DNA of 64,000 bases from Gigantopelta aegis (Eukaryota > Mollusca > Gastropoda > Neomphalida > Peltospiridae), in assembly GCF_016097555.1 (NCBI RefSeq), contig NC_054703.1, positions 22,352,914 to 22,416,913 of the forward strand, in the 5' to 3' direction. Numbering within the stretch: the stretch's first letter is position 1; each line of letters begins with the position of its first letter. This document shows, one piece after another, positions 33,499 through 46,239 of this stretch. Position numbers and translations under genes: made by a program. A model generated the notes under the pieces. That model saw only the letters and a list, made by a program, of their open reading frames with translations. It did not search any database and was not told the origin of the DNA.

Positions 33499-34152
33499 TG
33501 ATGACGTGTCACGGGTCTAGCTCATCAATTGTCGACAGTTTCCGGCACACATTGGGGATCGGCGAAAAACATCAAGAACAATTAAAAAAAACCCACAAGA
33601 CTGGCACGCTTAACTTAGTCAATATGGGGAGTAGTTGCGTGCTGTGGTTTATGACGGCAAATAAATTCCTTACGCCGTAGGTATGGTTTGTTGTGCGGTG
33701 TCCTTTAAAGGGATGGTCAACTCAAATATGAGCCTGATGTGTTGGAAAGATGCATACCCGGACGACCAACACATACTGACACTTTAAGAAATGAAAACTG
33801 CGTAATTTTAGAGTTAATAAAAAACGTGATTATTCCTGCTAACTGGGGACAGCCATTTTCTTTTATTTCCGGTGCGTCAGGAATTCTAGCTTGGGGCGAA
33901 GTGACGTCAACTCCGACCAGCTCCAGTATGAAAAGTGCAAACAAAGGCAGTCATTTACAAGGCGCTTCTATTTTGTCAACCTGACTTGTAAAACAACATA
34001 AATGACTTTATAATAGAGACTCGCATAATACAATTTTTATTTCTAATATATGACATTTACGATACCCAAAGACACTCTGGTAATATTTATCATCCGTTAA
34101 AGGCTTTTTTCGCTGGCACTATAATTTGCGATATCCCCTGCGATATTCTCCG
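33499..34152. other. No gene recognised
   Basis: 'tttaaagggatggtcaact' at 33704 looks like one end of a TTAA-type MITE, but I could not find its partner end. Nearby 'gatgtgttgg' and 'ccaacacat' pair. Confidence 0.35.
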
Positions 34153-34490
34153 CAGGAACAGAACAGAACAGGACAGAACTTTATTACACTTAGGCCGTTC
34201 CACAACGGCGTTAGAGGAACATACATACTAAATAGTATAAACGTGACAAGATGGTTTACAGGAGGATGAAATAATAACATATGATAATACAAAATACATG
34301 CATATACTTGTATATGATATTAATTGATAATATCTGTAGCAGTAGTATTTATATTAGTATTAGTATTAGTATTAGTAGTAGTAGTAGTAGTAGTAGTAAT
34401 GGTGGAGGTAGCAGTAATGGTAGTCGTAGTAGTATAATAGTAGTAGTAGTAGTAGCAGTAGTAGTAATAGTAATGGTAGTACATGGTACA

Positions 34491-34537
<47 letters not shown>

Positions 34538-34652
34538 TGTAATATAGCTAGGAAACAGTTTTGATTGTGACATGAGTTATTCAGTTACAAGGACGTTTAA
34601 AAACCTGGCAAATTACATTTATAAATTTCGCCAACTTCTTTAATATACTTAG

Positions 34653-37600
34653 TTATTTGAATTTGTAGGTGCTTGGTCTAGTATAATAATAGTGATGTAA
34701 AACTCTTACTCGGGAATTATGAAAAAATATGCATACAAATAAATAATGGAATTCATCACCAATTTCACTTTCATCACATGAAGTACACAATCTGTCTTCA
34801 AATAATATGTTATTCCACCTTCCAGTTTCGACAGGTAAATAGTGATTTGACGTTCTAAATTTTATAATTAATCTCCACAACCTTTCAGGAATTATATTTA
34901 AATATTTTTCAAAAATGAGTTCTTCTTTAAAAAGTTGATAGATTTTGCCTCTTGATGACATTGATGTGCTATTATTCCATATTTGTAAATATTGATCATT
35001 TTGCCTAATTATAATTTGTTGTGAGAGCCAAGTTAACGATAAAAAGGTATGTGATATCCAAACATCGCTCATTCCTAAATGCTACAAAATATTTTTAATA
35101 CTAATGAGCCAATTATAATTTATTCTATTTGTAACATGATCTGTCAACATAAATCTGTATAGAAGAAATGATAATTTTGATTGTTTCCCTGAAATAATAC
35201 GTGTTCAGTAACAAAACATCCTTCTTTGAATATTTAATTCCACGGGCACTTTCCCCAATTCTCCGTATAACATACATAATGGGGTGGATTTTTTTGTTGG
35301 CAAGATGTGTTGGAAGAAATTTATTTTAACAGAATCGCATATATCGTTTTTTCCATATCCCCAAACTTCGCAACCGTATAACAAGATTGGGAGAACCATT
35401 GATTCAAACATTTTAAGTTTACATTCAATCGATATATTATTGTCTTTAGATTTCGCCAATATAAAATACATAGCTTTAGTTGCTTGATGTTTTAATTGAG
35501 CCTTGGTCGTTTTAAAATTATTTAATTTGCTAAAAGTAACCCCAAGGTATTTAAATTCCTTAACATTTTCAAGAACATATTTTCCAGGTTTGAAAGTATA
35601 TTTACAATCTCCGGCATTTCCAATGAAAATTAAAACTTTAGTTTTTTAGATGTTTATCTTTAAGTTCCATTTATTACAGTACTGATCGAATACGTTTAGT
35701 GTGTGTTGTAAATCAGAGGCATTGGTAGCTAGTATAGTAGTATCATCTGCATAAAGTAAGCAAATTAAGTGAATGCCGATGTCGAGCGGGTTTTGTTGGT
35801 TTTCATCAATGGGGGTAACTCCTTTACATCCAAAATTAATTAAATATTTTTCTAGGTCATTTAGATACAAGGAAAATAGGACTGGAAATAAATTTTCACC
35901 CTGACGGACGCCGTTGCTTCATGGGAATAATGAACATTTCAGATTGTTTGTATATATTAATGATTTTATGCCTTTATACATTTGGTAGATAATTTTTAAA
36001 AATTTACCGTTTATGCCATAATCCAGTAGCTTATGCCATAAGTGTGTACGAGATACCATATCAAAAGCTTTCTGTAAATCGACAAAAGTGCAGAATAGTT
36101 TGTTTTTTGGGGGGTTTTTTTAAAAATATCTATCAAATATCCTTTTCAAAAAGTTGACTGCGCTTCACTCAAAATATCATTTTCTTCAATAAATGTTTTT
36201 AAGCGGTTATTCAGTATAGTTGTAAATAATTTAGAACAGCAGGAGAGTAAAGTTATGGGTCGATAATTTTCAGGTAATGAACGGTCCCCTTTATTTTTAT
36301 AGATTGGGATAATTGTACCTTTAAGCCATTCATCTGGGAAAACAGAATGATCTAGTATTGTATTAAACAATTTAACATAGACTGGAATGAATAAGTCAGC
36401 AGTAGATTTAAAATATTCATTAATTACTTGGTCGGTGCCGGCCGCTTTGTTATTTTTCAGTTGAGTTATGGCCCTTTTAATTTTGTCTTCGCTAAATTTT
36501 CCGTTTATCGTTTCATTATTATTTACTTCGTCAATTACTTCGTTTATATTAAAATCTGGTACAGTATCATTTTGGTCACTCTTATTTAGATCACTGAAAT
36601 GTTTTTTAAAAATCATTCACTGAAGGTATATATTTTTCTGGTGTTTTCGGTCCCTTAAATATTTTATAAAATTATTTTGGGTCATCGGAGCGTAGTTGTC
36701 GCATTTTCTTTTCAGTAATGAATTTACTTTTTGAAATGGCTTTTGCTATACACTTTTTATAAGATTTACTAGTATTTGCTAATCTAACTTTGTTAGCTAT
36801 ATTTTTGTTTATTGCATACTGCTTTTTCGACTCGTGATATTTTGTTCGAAGATTCTCACACATTTTCCCAAATCAAGGTCGTTTACTATTTGGCGGTTTG
36901 TCACGGCTGTTGAAACGTGCATGCACGTGACCGAAAGTTATTGCAGCAGAGTCTAAAAATAGATTTTTCAATGTATCAGCTGTTTGGTTGACACGTGTTT
37001 GGATATCAATGGATTCGTTGTCTAAAATTACTGGGATTGTTTGAAATAGGTTTGTATCAATGTTATTAATAAATGCCTCGCGTTTATTGGGAATCCATCT
37101 ACGTATCGTAACAGGTATTGTTTCTTCATCTATACATTCATTATTTGTGTTGTGTCTATTCGAGTTATCTTTACTGTTACAGGTAAGTACAAACCTTAAT
37201 GCATAGTGAATATCAGAGAAAAGTGGGTCAAATTCGCAGACTTCGAAATTTTTAACAATTTCAAAAATATGATGTGAACCAATAACACAATCAATTAGAC
37301 TACAGTCTTTACTAGTTACATCACCTACATATTTATCTTTTCCGCATCTACCATTTAATATATGTATGTATATATATATATATATATATATATAATGTAA
37401 TTTACATAATTCTAGAAGTTTAAGACCATGCCCATTTACCCTGCCCTTATCCTTGCTTGCCCGGTCTCTAGGTACATTCAGTGTACCTGTCAAGACCAAA
37501 TATTCTAAAATGATATATATAATATAGATATATATATATATAGACTTATCATCTGGTTTAGTATAATCTGGTAAACACTTTATTCTTGCATTAAAATCAC

Positions 37601-38378
37601 CCACTAAAATCATGGGTTTTCCAGGTTCCACATTTTGAAAAATCTCATTTTCAAGAACATTTTCTTTAAAATAGGGTGAGCCAATTGGAGGGATATAGAC
37701 AATGCCAGCAGTTATACAGTTTGTTTTACTTGTTATAATACTAAACCAGGAGATATATTGTGAATTATTGTTTTCATTTACTTTAATCAGGTGAGTCAGT
37801 TCATTTCTAACACCAATAGCAATGCCACCTCATGGTATTTTACCTGTTCTATTGTTTAGATAGACTGTGTAACCTGGAATTAGTGTATACATGCAGTCAG
37901 TTGTATCTGTTTTGCTTTCTGTGAAGCATAGAATATTATATTGTGAGATATATGTTACAAAGTCTGGTATTACAAATTTGCTTCTTAAACCACATACATT
38001 CAAACTAAGTATTTTCAAATTGATACAATTTGTGTAATTATTTTCTAATCTATCTGTACTATTTACACCGTCTAAGGAATTATCAGACATTATATCTGCA
38101 TGCATTGAGGTAGGTAAGGCACTGCTTGGGATATTATTTTGGGGATCAACATTAGTTGTAATGCTATGTTCTGTATTAGCTTCAGAATGGTTGTTCATAG
38201 GGGGGTAAACATCACAGTGTTGCACTATGGCGTCGTGTCTGTCATGTACACTGTTTAAAATATCTAAATGAAAAATATGTTCCACTGTACAATTAGTAAC
38301 AGGAGAGAAAGAAGATAATTTTCGTGTAAAAGTACCTTTTGTTCCTTGGCATTCTTTCCTCATTTTAGACTTGGTCAC
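34653..38378 (-). pseudogene. LINE ORF2: endonuclease and reverse transcriptase, broken
   Basis: N-terminal endonuclease: LKILSLNVCGLRSKF and FTESKTD before 37850, then MILVGDFNARI near 37600 and SLIDCVIGS near 37290, with the late motif LFSDIHYAL. Two (TA) expansions sit inside this domain (about 37375-37394 and 37515-37545) as Ile-Tyr runs without breaking the frame. RT: LKNNKAAGTDQVINEYF, IIPIYKNKG, LPENYRPITLL (36616-36146), then LLYADDTTILA with catalytic YADD near 35750, and LPILLYGCEVWGY (35471-35205). The C-terminal CTSCDESEIGDEFHYLF (34653-35072) is a cysteine motif typical of LINE tails. Several frameshifts; inactive. Confidence 0.82.
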
Positions 38379-38384
38379 AGGTAC

Positions 38385-38740
38385 ACGTAAATCAGTTACA
38401 ATATTACAAAAATTAGAATATCTATTTTCATGACAGTTGGGGTATGTGTTATTATGTGCAGTGTTTTTTTAAATGTGTACGGGTAAATTAGTTTCAGTAT
38501 TACAAGTATTAATACATCTATTTTCATGACAGCGGGGGTTGGTATCAGTATATACAATATTTTTTAAAATGTGAACAGGTAAGTCAGTTTCAGTTTTACG
38601 TCCATTAGGATGTATATTTACACAACAGCTGGGGGGTGTATCAGTATATACACTGTTTTTTTTAGAAAGGTACAGGTAAGTCAGTTATCGGTATTGTAGA
38701 CATCTGAATATCTATTTACATGGCAGCTGGGGTGTGTGTC
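38385..38740. repeat. Tandem repeat, about 97-base unit, four copies
   Basis: 'tttcatgacagttggggt' and variants recur at about 38425, 38522, 38618 and 38716. It lies at the ORF1/ORF2 junction of the LINE. Confidence 0.75.
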
Positions 38741-39064
38741 TCTATACTGAAAGTATTTTGAGATTGATACAGATACAGTATTAATAATAGTGTTAACCTT
38801 AGAGCCAATACATATAAATCTTTGTAGAGCCGGTTGATGACATCTATAGTGTAGGTCTCCTTGACTGTCCTAACTGCTGTCATCCATGGGTAAACAAGTG
38901 AACCTGTTTGTCCTGGGTAGTGGAGTAGCTTGGGTAGGAGTGCTTTGCCTGTGTTTTTTCCTGGGGGGTGTTGATTTATTTTGAGGAGATCCAGAGGGTG
39001 GGTCTGTGTGTGGTGTATTTGAGTTCCTAGTTGCAGGTGGGTATGGGTTTTTAGTTGCAGGTAA

Positions 39065-40117
39065 GTATTATTTTCCCTCAATGAAAAGTCTGTCAACTTT
39101 GAGAATGGCTTTCTTGTTGTCCCGTCTTGCTGCTCGGTAAATGGGGTACAATTGTTTTCTCCTCTCAGCAATTTCTTGGGGAAACTGGTCACCAATACCA
39201 TATGACTTGGCTGCTAATTTCTTTGCAGCCCGTTTTATTCTATCCTTGTCCCTTATCTTTTCAAAATGTGCCACGATTGTCCTCGGTTTTCTTTGAGATT
39301 CGCGGTATGGACCTACTCTGTGTATGACGTGGATTGATAATATCAATTTCTTTCTCCAAAAATGATGTTAAAACTTGTTCTGTGTCCTCACCTTGGCCCT
39401 TATCTGGTATGCCATAAAGCAAAAGGTTGAATCTCATGGACCGTGTTTGCAGATACAGCATTTCGTCGTGAAGTCGGTCATTTTCATCCTGCAAGTCATA
39501 TATGTTTCTAGAAAGGTAACACATATCTTCCTGAGCTATTTTCATATTTTTTGAAGATCATCTATGGAATGTTTGCTCTCGTTTCTTTCAGTATTGACTG
39601 CATCGAATGTGTTACTGATAAACTGGCAACTGTCTTCCACTTTACTTATGCGATCATGAGCAGACCTGACACTTGTACTAAGTTCATGCAATGTGTTTTC
39701 GATGGTGCCGATTTTAGTTTCAATGATATGTAATTTTTCAGTACGCTTGTATATTTCACTAGTCGTCAGAGTTAGTTTAGCAATTTGGTCGCATATACCC
39801 TGAACCCAAGGAGGTGGGGTAGTTACGCCTGCTTGCATGTTGATATTGGTTTGTGGGAGGGCAGTATACATGCGTTGTTGGTCAGTCTGTGTATGCAGAC
39901 ATGGCGACGGAAAATACTGACTGTTTGTCAATCCCAGCATTTGGGTATTCGGGTTTCCATACTCAGGTGACTTCGTGATGTCTGCACAGTTTAACTGTGT
40001 TGTTGCTTGAGGCTGTGCGTCCAGTATGTTGACCTGTTCTTGGCTGCTACTCGTTGCCATGGGCATTGCCGGTTGTTGACTACAGGTATGTTTGTTATTT
40101 TTCAGATGTTTAGGCAT
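39065..40117 (-). pseudogene. LINE ORF1: coiled coil and RNA-binding protein, frameshifted
   Basis: Would encode the nucleic-acid-binding chaperone of the LINE particle. Residues from 40117: a low-complexity Gln/Thr-rich start, then a heptad-like coiled coil (KIGTIENTLHELSTSV). Frame changes near 39548 and near 39320 lead to LQTRSMRFNLLLYGIPD and then KPRTIVAHFEKIRDKDR, GIGDQFPQEI and RRKQLYPIYRAAR, which correspond to the RRM-like and C-terminal parts of L1-type ORF1 proteins. Ends EGK plus TAA at about 39068. Confidence 0.8.
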
Positions 40118-40270
40118 GCTTTCAGCATTTTGTCTTTAGCGAAACGCTTACAGATGTTGTTAGGAGGTAAGCATGCATGGTAGTACCTGTAACTTGAAAC
40201 TGTAGATATTAAAATTAGTAAATTCGTGATGCCGGAGATTGTTTTCACGTCATGGTCGCCATCTTGTCAC

Positions 40271-40564
40271 GTTATCACGAGATATCGCTTCTTATAATCT
40301 TGATTGGTCAAATTTTAATCACAAGACAATATTTTGTTACGCCACTGTGTTTGTTTCAACACTAAACCTATCATTAATGAGGTCACACCACTGCCGTTCT
40401 GCTAGTTAACGAGTCTACCGCTGTCAAATATAGTGCCATTCAACCAACATTACTGACATTGTTTATAACTGTCGCAAATGAAAATAATGATAATGGATGA
40501 TAACAAGAATACCCCCTCGTGTCTTGTGATATCATAATATATCAGCACTCGGCAAGCCTCAAGC
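40271..40564. other. No gene seen
   Basis: AT-rich sequence between the LINE 5' end and Tc1 copy B2. Confidence 0.5.
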
Positions 40565-41930
40565 TCAATGCCCATGTTTGTTAATATTCCTGGAATGGGA
40601 CAGCGTGCCCAAAATGCACCCTAAAACAAATTTAACGCACGTTGTGGCACGTTGTGCGACAATTGCAGGAAATCGGAATGAAATGGTCAGATTTTGGCGA
40701 ATCCATGTGAAACTCGGGGAAAAAGATTGGGGTAGTGATGGGTATTTAAAGCTGCAATCCGCGCAATGATGCCTCATTTCCATTTCGACGTAGACGAGTT
40801 ACACAATGCTAAGACTAAGACTGCCGAATCGAAACATTGCAATTGTTATGTGCATCGCAGTCAGCAGTCGCACGCCACATGAACGTCTATCTGAATACCA
40901 TTTCACGTCTCTGGGACAGGTACCAGCAGTTTCAGTCAGCTGAAGACCGGCCCGGAAGTGGAACACCTCGCATAACAACTGCAGCACAAGATCGCTACAT
41001 CCGGGTTCTGCGCTTGCGTTACCGAACTGCCACAACAATGAACACTGCTGGACGCATACGTGGTTTGAGAAGGGTGTCTGCACAAACCATTCTGAACCGA
41101 CTTCGAGAAGCTGGTTTACGAGCTAGTAGACCGTATGTTGGCCCCGTTCTGCGACGTCAACATAGACATTTACGTGTTCGCTGGTGCACAAATGTACAGG
41201 GGTGGAACTTGGGAAACTGGCGAGTATGGTTCAGTGACGAGTCACGTTTCCTTCTACAGCGACGTGATAGACGACGACGTGTTTACAGACGTTTTGCCAA
41301 AAACTGCGTCGCCCGAGTTGCAAGATTCAGTGGAGGGAGTATCATGATGTGGGGAGCCATCTCGTACACTGCCAGAACTGAACTTGTGTTCGTACATGGC
41401 AACCAGACAGCCGTATGCTACCGGAATGAAATTCTTCGCCGTCACATGCTTCCCATATTGGATCGACGTGTAACAATGAATTTCCCACAGAATGAGAACA
41501 TTAATGTGCTGCCATGGCCATGAATATCGCCAGCTCTCAACCCCATTGGACGAACTGGACAAACGTGTACGCCAGCGTAACCCGGAGCCTCAGGCGCTTC
41601 CACAACTTTCACATGCACTGTAGGAAGAATGGGCTAGGATTTCACGTGCCCGGATTCAGAGATTCATTCAGTCTATGTCAAGGAGATGTCGCGCAGTGAT
41701 TGCTGCTGCTGGTGGCCACACATGGTACTGATTTCAGCGCCCTCGTGCGACGCTGTTTGGTGATGAAAACGTCTCCGCTGCCGTCAGTCCATAGCAAGAC
41801 CATTGCCACATAATCATGTCACATTTGACTGTGATATGATCATAAATAACGAAATTATGCCACTTTGTATTAAAGAGATAATTCCATGAATATTTCGCCT
41901 ATGCGTTTCTTTTTTGACAGAGTATATATA
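40565..41930 (+). mobile_element. Tc1/mariner element, family B, copy B2, left end lost
   Basis: Right inverted end 'gcgtttcttttttgacagag' before TA, the complement of the left end of B1. The left about 90 bases seen in B1 are missing. Transposase relic: 40837-41523 reads ARHMNVYLNTISRLW, RRVSAQTILNRLREAG, WFSDESRFLL and GGSIMMWGAIS. The block with the second catalytic aspartate is deleted (PILDRR joins directly to a late FPQNENINVL), and the part with the third residue is frameshifted. Dead. Confidence 0.85.
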
Positions 41931-42545
41931 TTGACGTCTACTAACACTATGGATGCATGAATTCTATTTATTTATGACAATTTGTTTTTTCGATTATTAT
42001 TAGTTCAACATATTTAACGAAATGTTAATGTATTATATATTGTATTTCGAAGTAATACTTTATTTATTTATGACTAAATTTGATATTGTAAATATTGAAA
42101 GTGTTATGAAACTATTACGATATGGATATGGAATCTTGTCGATTTAGAATGTAGAGTTATGGGCTTTTTCAATGTTTGTCTCATGGTTTTTGTGTTCTTT
42201 ATTCATTAAAGATACTAGTGATAAAACAACTCGTGTGTTTATAATCATACGTCTCTCGTTTGTGCTCTTCCATTCACTTGACCATGTGTCTTAACTGTCA
42301 CATTTTAAATATGAAACAGCTCTGTCACTAAGTAAACAGACTGCTGGTGTGCCATTAAAACAACACACTTCTTTCAGAGATTTCGTTTAATGGGACAGGT
42401 TATAAAATGTGACCAGAACTTGTTATTATGATCGATCGGATTTGATGTCCGAGGGGTAAAGTCAAACACAGCTGGATAGGGAATGTTCTGTTTGAGGTGG
42501 CCTTATTTTTTAAAGTATTGAGCAGAACACATACCAGGCCCGTAG
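41931..42545. other. No gene seen
   Basis: AT-rich, no coding signal or known repeat. Confidence 0.5.
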
Positions 42546-42557
42546 GTACGACTTTGG

Positions 42558-42565
42558 GAGTGTGT

Positions 42566-42620
<55 letters not shown>

Positions 42621-42737
42621 AAGGGATCCGGCACAGTGTAGCACATACCATGACCTTTAATATACCAGCCTTGGGGCGCTGGCTAGAACCGCGCATCAAA
42701 CGAGTGCTTTACCACTGGGCTACGTCCCGCCCCTGGT
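42558..42737 (-). mobile_element. (TG)n array and SINE head fragment
   Basis: (TG)n at 42558-42617, then a reversed SINE piece from 'aagggatccggcacagtgta' to 'accactgggctacgtcccgc'. Tail missing; probably replaced by the TG expansion. Confidence 0.75.
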
Positions 42738-43259
42738 CAAACAGGATGCAGACGTCATGCATTCAAAAACAATTAGCCTATTTAATACAACAAAAGAGTC
42801 GTACATAAAATGAGTTTACACCTGTGGTGTATCCGCAACGTATCCAACAGTAAACAGAAATTACTCCGACAACTGTCGAATATTGGCGTTTCTGATTGGT
42901 TCAAACATTCTTGATCTCGGAATAAACACGTATTTACTGAATCGGATACAGGAGAGTAGTGTTTTTAGATTGTGCCTGATAGGAACTGGATATTGCAGAG
43001 GTGACACGCTGAGTCACACTATCCACATAACACCTTCACTTTGCTATAACAAACCATTTTTCATAATATGATAAACGCACATATATTTATGCCAACACAT
43101 TGTTTTGTTTAACGACACCACTAGAGCACAACAACAATAAAAACACACACACAAAACCAATATGTATGCTACGTTACTAATAGGAAGAGGTTAACTGCGA
43201 AGCAATTTGTTGAATTTTAAGTACATATTATGGTAACTATGTGAATCGTCATGAGAACG
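42738..43259. other. No gene seen; SINE tail scrap
   Basis: At about 43104-43128 'tttaacgacaccactagagc' is a 25-base scrap of tail A, abruptly cut. The rest is unremarkable. Confidence 0.5.
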
Positions 43260-43492
43260 CGTTTGTTTAGTTCAGTGACACCACTAGAGCACACTGATTT
43301 ATTAATGATCGGTTATTGGATGTCAAACATTCGGTAAAAAAATTGCATAGTCTTATTTAGGAAATTCGCTACATGTGTCCATTAGTAGCAAGGGATCTTT
43401 AATATGCACCATCCCACCGACATGGTAGCATACACCACGCCTTTGATATACAAGCCGTGGTGCACTAGCTGGAACGAGAATAGCCAAATGTG
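43260..43492 (-). mobile_element. SINE, tail A, minus strand, head truncated
   Basis: 'agttcagtgacaccactaga' to 'ctagctggaacgagaatagc', running into (CA)n(TA)n. Confidence 0.85.
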
Positions 43493-43493
43493 C

Positions 43494-43494
43494 T

Positions 43495-43567
<73 letters not shown>
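43494..43567. repeat. (CA)n(TA)n microsatellite
   Basis: Array directly flanking Tc1 copy A2. Confidence 0.95.
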
Positions 43568-43568
<1 letters not shown>

Positions 43569-45065
43569 TCTTCAAAAGAAGAAATACAAAACCACATTGT
43601 CGTAACATTTGGAGAATTGATTTAATTATTGAATGGTGAGTCCGATAATTACCAAATGTTGCAGGATTGTTCACAATTCACTCTAGTCCATTGTGAGTAA
43701 GTGATAGGACACACCACCAAGGTCAAGGTCATCTGGAGTCAATACCGGGTGTGGCCTCCGCGTGTGTTGACAACTGCCTGGCACCGCCTGCCCATTGAAG
43801 CAACCAGAGTACGGATGACGTCCCGGGGGATGGTGGCCCACTCGGCCTGCAAGGCTGCTGCCAGCTCGGGCAGGGTCTGGGGCTGTGGTTGTCGCTGTCG
43901 GAGGCGTCGGTCCAACTCGTCCCATAGATGCTCAAAAACAGTTTCAAATCCGGTGATATCGATGGCCAAGGAAGGGCATTAATGTTGTTGTTCTGTAGGA
44001 AAGCCGTTGTGAGACGTGCTGTGTGAGGCCTGGCGTTGTCATGTTGGAACACTGCGTTGGCGTTGGCCATAACTGGAACGATGTTTGGCCGGAGGATCTG
44101 GTCAATGTAGCCCTGTGCATTCAGGTTGCCCTGCACGTGGACCAGGTCAGTTCTGCCAGTGTGTGAGATGGCTGTCCACACCATGACACTACCCCCGCCG
44201 AATCTGTCCACTTCCTGCACGCAGTTTGCCGCATAACGTTCACCACGACGCCTATACACGCGACATCTTCCATCATGACGTCGGAGCAGAAATCGGGACT
44301 CGTCACTGAACCACACCTGTCTCCATCGCAGTTGAGGCCATTGTCGATGAATCTGGCACCACTGCAGTCGGAGTCGACGGTGTTGTGGTGTTAAGATGAC
44401 ACCTCGAACTGGACGTCTGGCACGAATTCCTACCTCACGTAGGCGGTTCCGTACGGTCTCGTCGGATATCCTGCACAAACCTGGTATTGCTGCGGCTGTG
44501 GAGGTGGCAGTAGTCAATCGTTCCCGAAGGTGGCGTACCCGGATGTAGCGGTCCTGCCCGGGGGTAGTGACCCGTGGTCGACCGGATCTAGGGAGGTCAC
44601 GTGTTGATCCATGTTGCTGGTAACGGTCCCACGAGAGAGAGAGATGGTGCTTGGGGACACATGGAATGCCCTGGCAACGGCCGTTCTGGATTCGCCTGCG
44701 TCTAGTCGGCCGATGGCATTGTTTCTCTGCGGTTCACTGAGACGTGGCATGTCCTGGATTGTCAACTGTCGGCCAGATACAGAGGCCAGGCAAGCGAACA
44801 CCCTGCACTTTTATACTGTCGGTGTTCATGTTGCACGTGCAGACAACGCAAGTGCAGTGGTGACATGGTTTGCACGTGGCTGCGTTTTTGCGAATATTCA
44901 CATTTTGGAACTTTATTGTACAGTAGCTGCGTTTCATCGAATGTAACCGTGGGAATGTGTTTGGGACATGCAATGACCTTATATTCACAAAGCATGAACC
45001 GGTAGGAAACATAAAATCGGAGTTATAGCCCATTTGTACCCTTTTGCGTTTCTTTTTTTGAAGAC
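43568..45065 (-). mobile_element. Tc1/mariner element, family A, copy A2
   Basis: Same element as A1 in reverse, with TA at both sides (43566-43567, 45066-45067). One terminal base differs ('gaagac' instead of 'gaagag'). Near-identical to A1 except for two small local rearrangements that kill the gene. Confidence 0.9.
43739..44750 (-). pseudogene. Tc1 transposase of copy A2, two frameshifts
   Basis: Start ATG at 44750, same as the intact gene. Near 44620-44640 the sequence coding SPSTISRLWD is altered to a CT-rich tract two bases longer, shifting the frame within the first helix-turn-helix. Near 43935-43950, 'aacccaatt' is replaced by 'aaactgttttt', again two bases longer, removing NPIE and with it the third catalytic glutamate. 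The first two acidic residues (WFSDES, HDNARPHT) remain. Not functional. Confidence 0.88.
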
Positions 45066-45259
45066 TACGTTTATATTGGATATATATATATAACGTTGTC
45101 AATATATATATATATAACATATACTATTTATATATGAGAGCAGGTTCCACTTATTCAGAGCTGAAAAGCACGAGTAGGTGATAACAAAAGACAAAGATAA
45201 TTGATCATAAGTTTTTACTGCCGTGTATGAAACGTTATAACATGGAAAGAGAAATGTCC

Positions 45260-45790
45260 TAAGGCATGGACACGAGCAATAGTCCACGAAAAGGGCGCAC
45301 GTGCCATATGAAAATGAGCCACATCACTAGATGGGGTCCAGAGCGAAGTTCACATAGTCAGTAGCGAGTGTGTCCACCTTGAGGATTGATACAGGCCTGA
45401 CATGAGTGGTCCAGAGCCTTTATACAGGCCTGACACCGTCGTCTCATTGAGGCCACTGAACGCTGGAGAAAGGGATGGTACGGGCTGCGAGGGTTGCTGG
45501 CTGGAATCTGTTTCGCAGATGTGTGGTTCGGATCCATATGTCTTGGCGAGGGGTTGTCACGGTTGGTCGGACCCTAAGAGGACGGTTCCTGACCTGGTTG
45601 TTTTATTGATATCGTTACCAAAAGTGCCATATGGTGTTTCTGTGGACGTTGCATTGACGTGCGACGTCACACTGCGAGGTCCCAGATTCATCATCCCTAT
45701 GACTCGCCATCTGTCATTTTCACTGCGGCGTGGCACGACGAAATTGCATCAAACAGTTCACTATGTATTACTCCAAACAATTCATGTCAC
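45260..45790 (-). pseudogene. Degenerate Tc1-like relic
   Basis: On the minus strand, scraps such as SMRRRC and GGHTR-like text near 45370-45460 match the C-terminus of Tc1 transposases, followed upstream by GC-rich, frame-broken sequence. A 20-base 'atacaggcctgaca' unit is repeated at 45389 and 45421. Assignment is tentative. Confidence 0.35.
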
Positions 45791-45805
45791 AATAACTTTG
45801 CAAGG

Positions 45806-45985
45806 TATTGGCTCCCACCCATAGCGAGTTTGAACGAATCGGTAAGACCACTATACCACTTCTCTCCCACTAACCACTAATACACTGTCCTGGACAGACC
45901 ACCCAGGTAGCTGAGGTGTGTGCCCATGACAGACTGCCTGAACCTTAATTGGATATAAGCACGAAAATAAGTTGAAGTGCGTAAG
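45806..45985 (+). mobile_element. SINE type C, 5' truncated
   Basis: 'ggctcccacccatagcgagt', 'tgaggtgtgtgcccatgaca', tail 'ccttaattggatataagcac'. Confidence 0.85.
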
Positions 45986-46239
45986 TGTGGCCCTTTGTGA
46001 CCTGTCTACAGGAAAACAGTTATCCCCAAGACTGGTTCTACAATGTTAAACATGCACAAGTCAGAACCCCGTGGATTGTATTTATAGTCCAGCAGCTAAG
46101 GCCCACATATTAAGGATATCATTCACATGTTCAGGAAAGCAATAAACTTGGCGCTTATATTCTATGGCATAGTGGGATTCATTTGAAAGTGGTATTCCAA
46201 AAATAACTTCCTCTGGTGGCCGCCATTTGATTATTGCAG
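45986..46239. other. No gene seen
   Basis: No coding or repeat signal recognised. Confidence 0.4.

Larger units (their letters stand above)
34153..40270 (-). mobile_element. Two-ORF LINE, nearly full length, decayed
   Basis: Minus-strand non-LTR retrotransposon of about 6.1 kb. 5' end near 40270 ('caagatggcgaccatgac' on the minus strand), ORF1 40117-39065, a tandem-repeat zone 38740-38385, ORF2 38378-34653 with endonuclease and RT, then a 3' non-coding part containing (ATT)n and (GTA)n arrays. The 3' tail at 34153-34185 is a repeat of GTTCT units, as in LINEs that end in short tandem repeats. ORF1 style (coiled coil, then an L1-ORF1-like RNA-binding part) is shared with many mollusc LINEs; the clade is not resolved. 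Confidence 0.8.

Noticed and set aside
45402..45824. 140-codon plus-strand frame
   Set aside because: Antisense to a probable Tc1 relic; no domain recognised.
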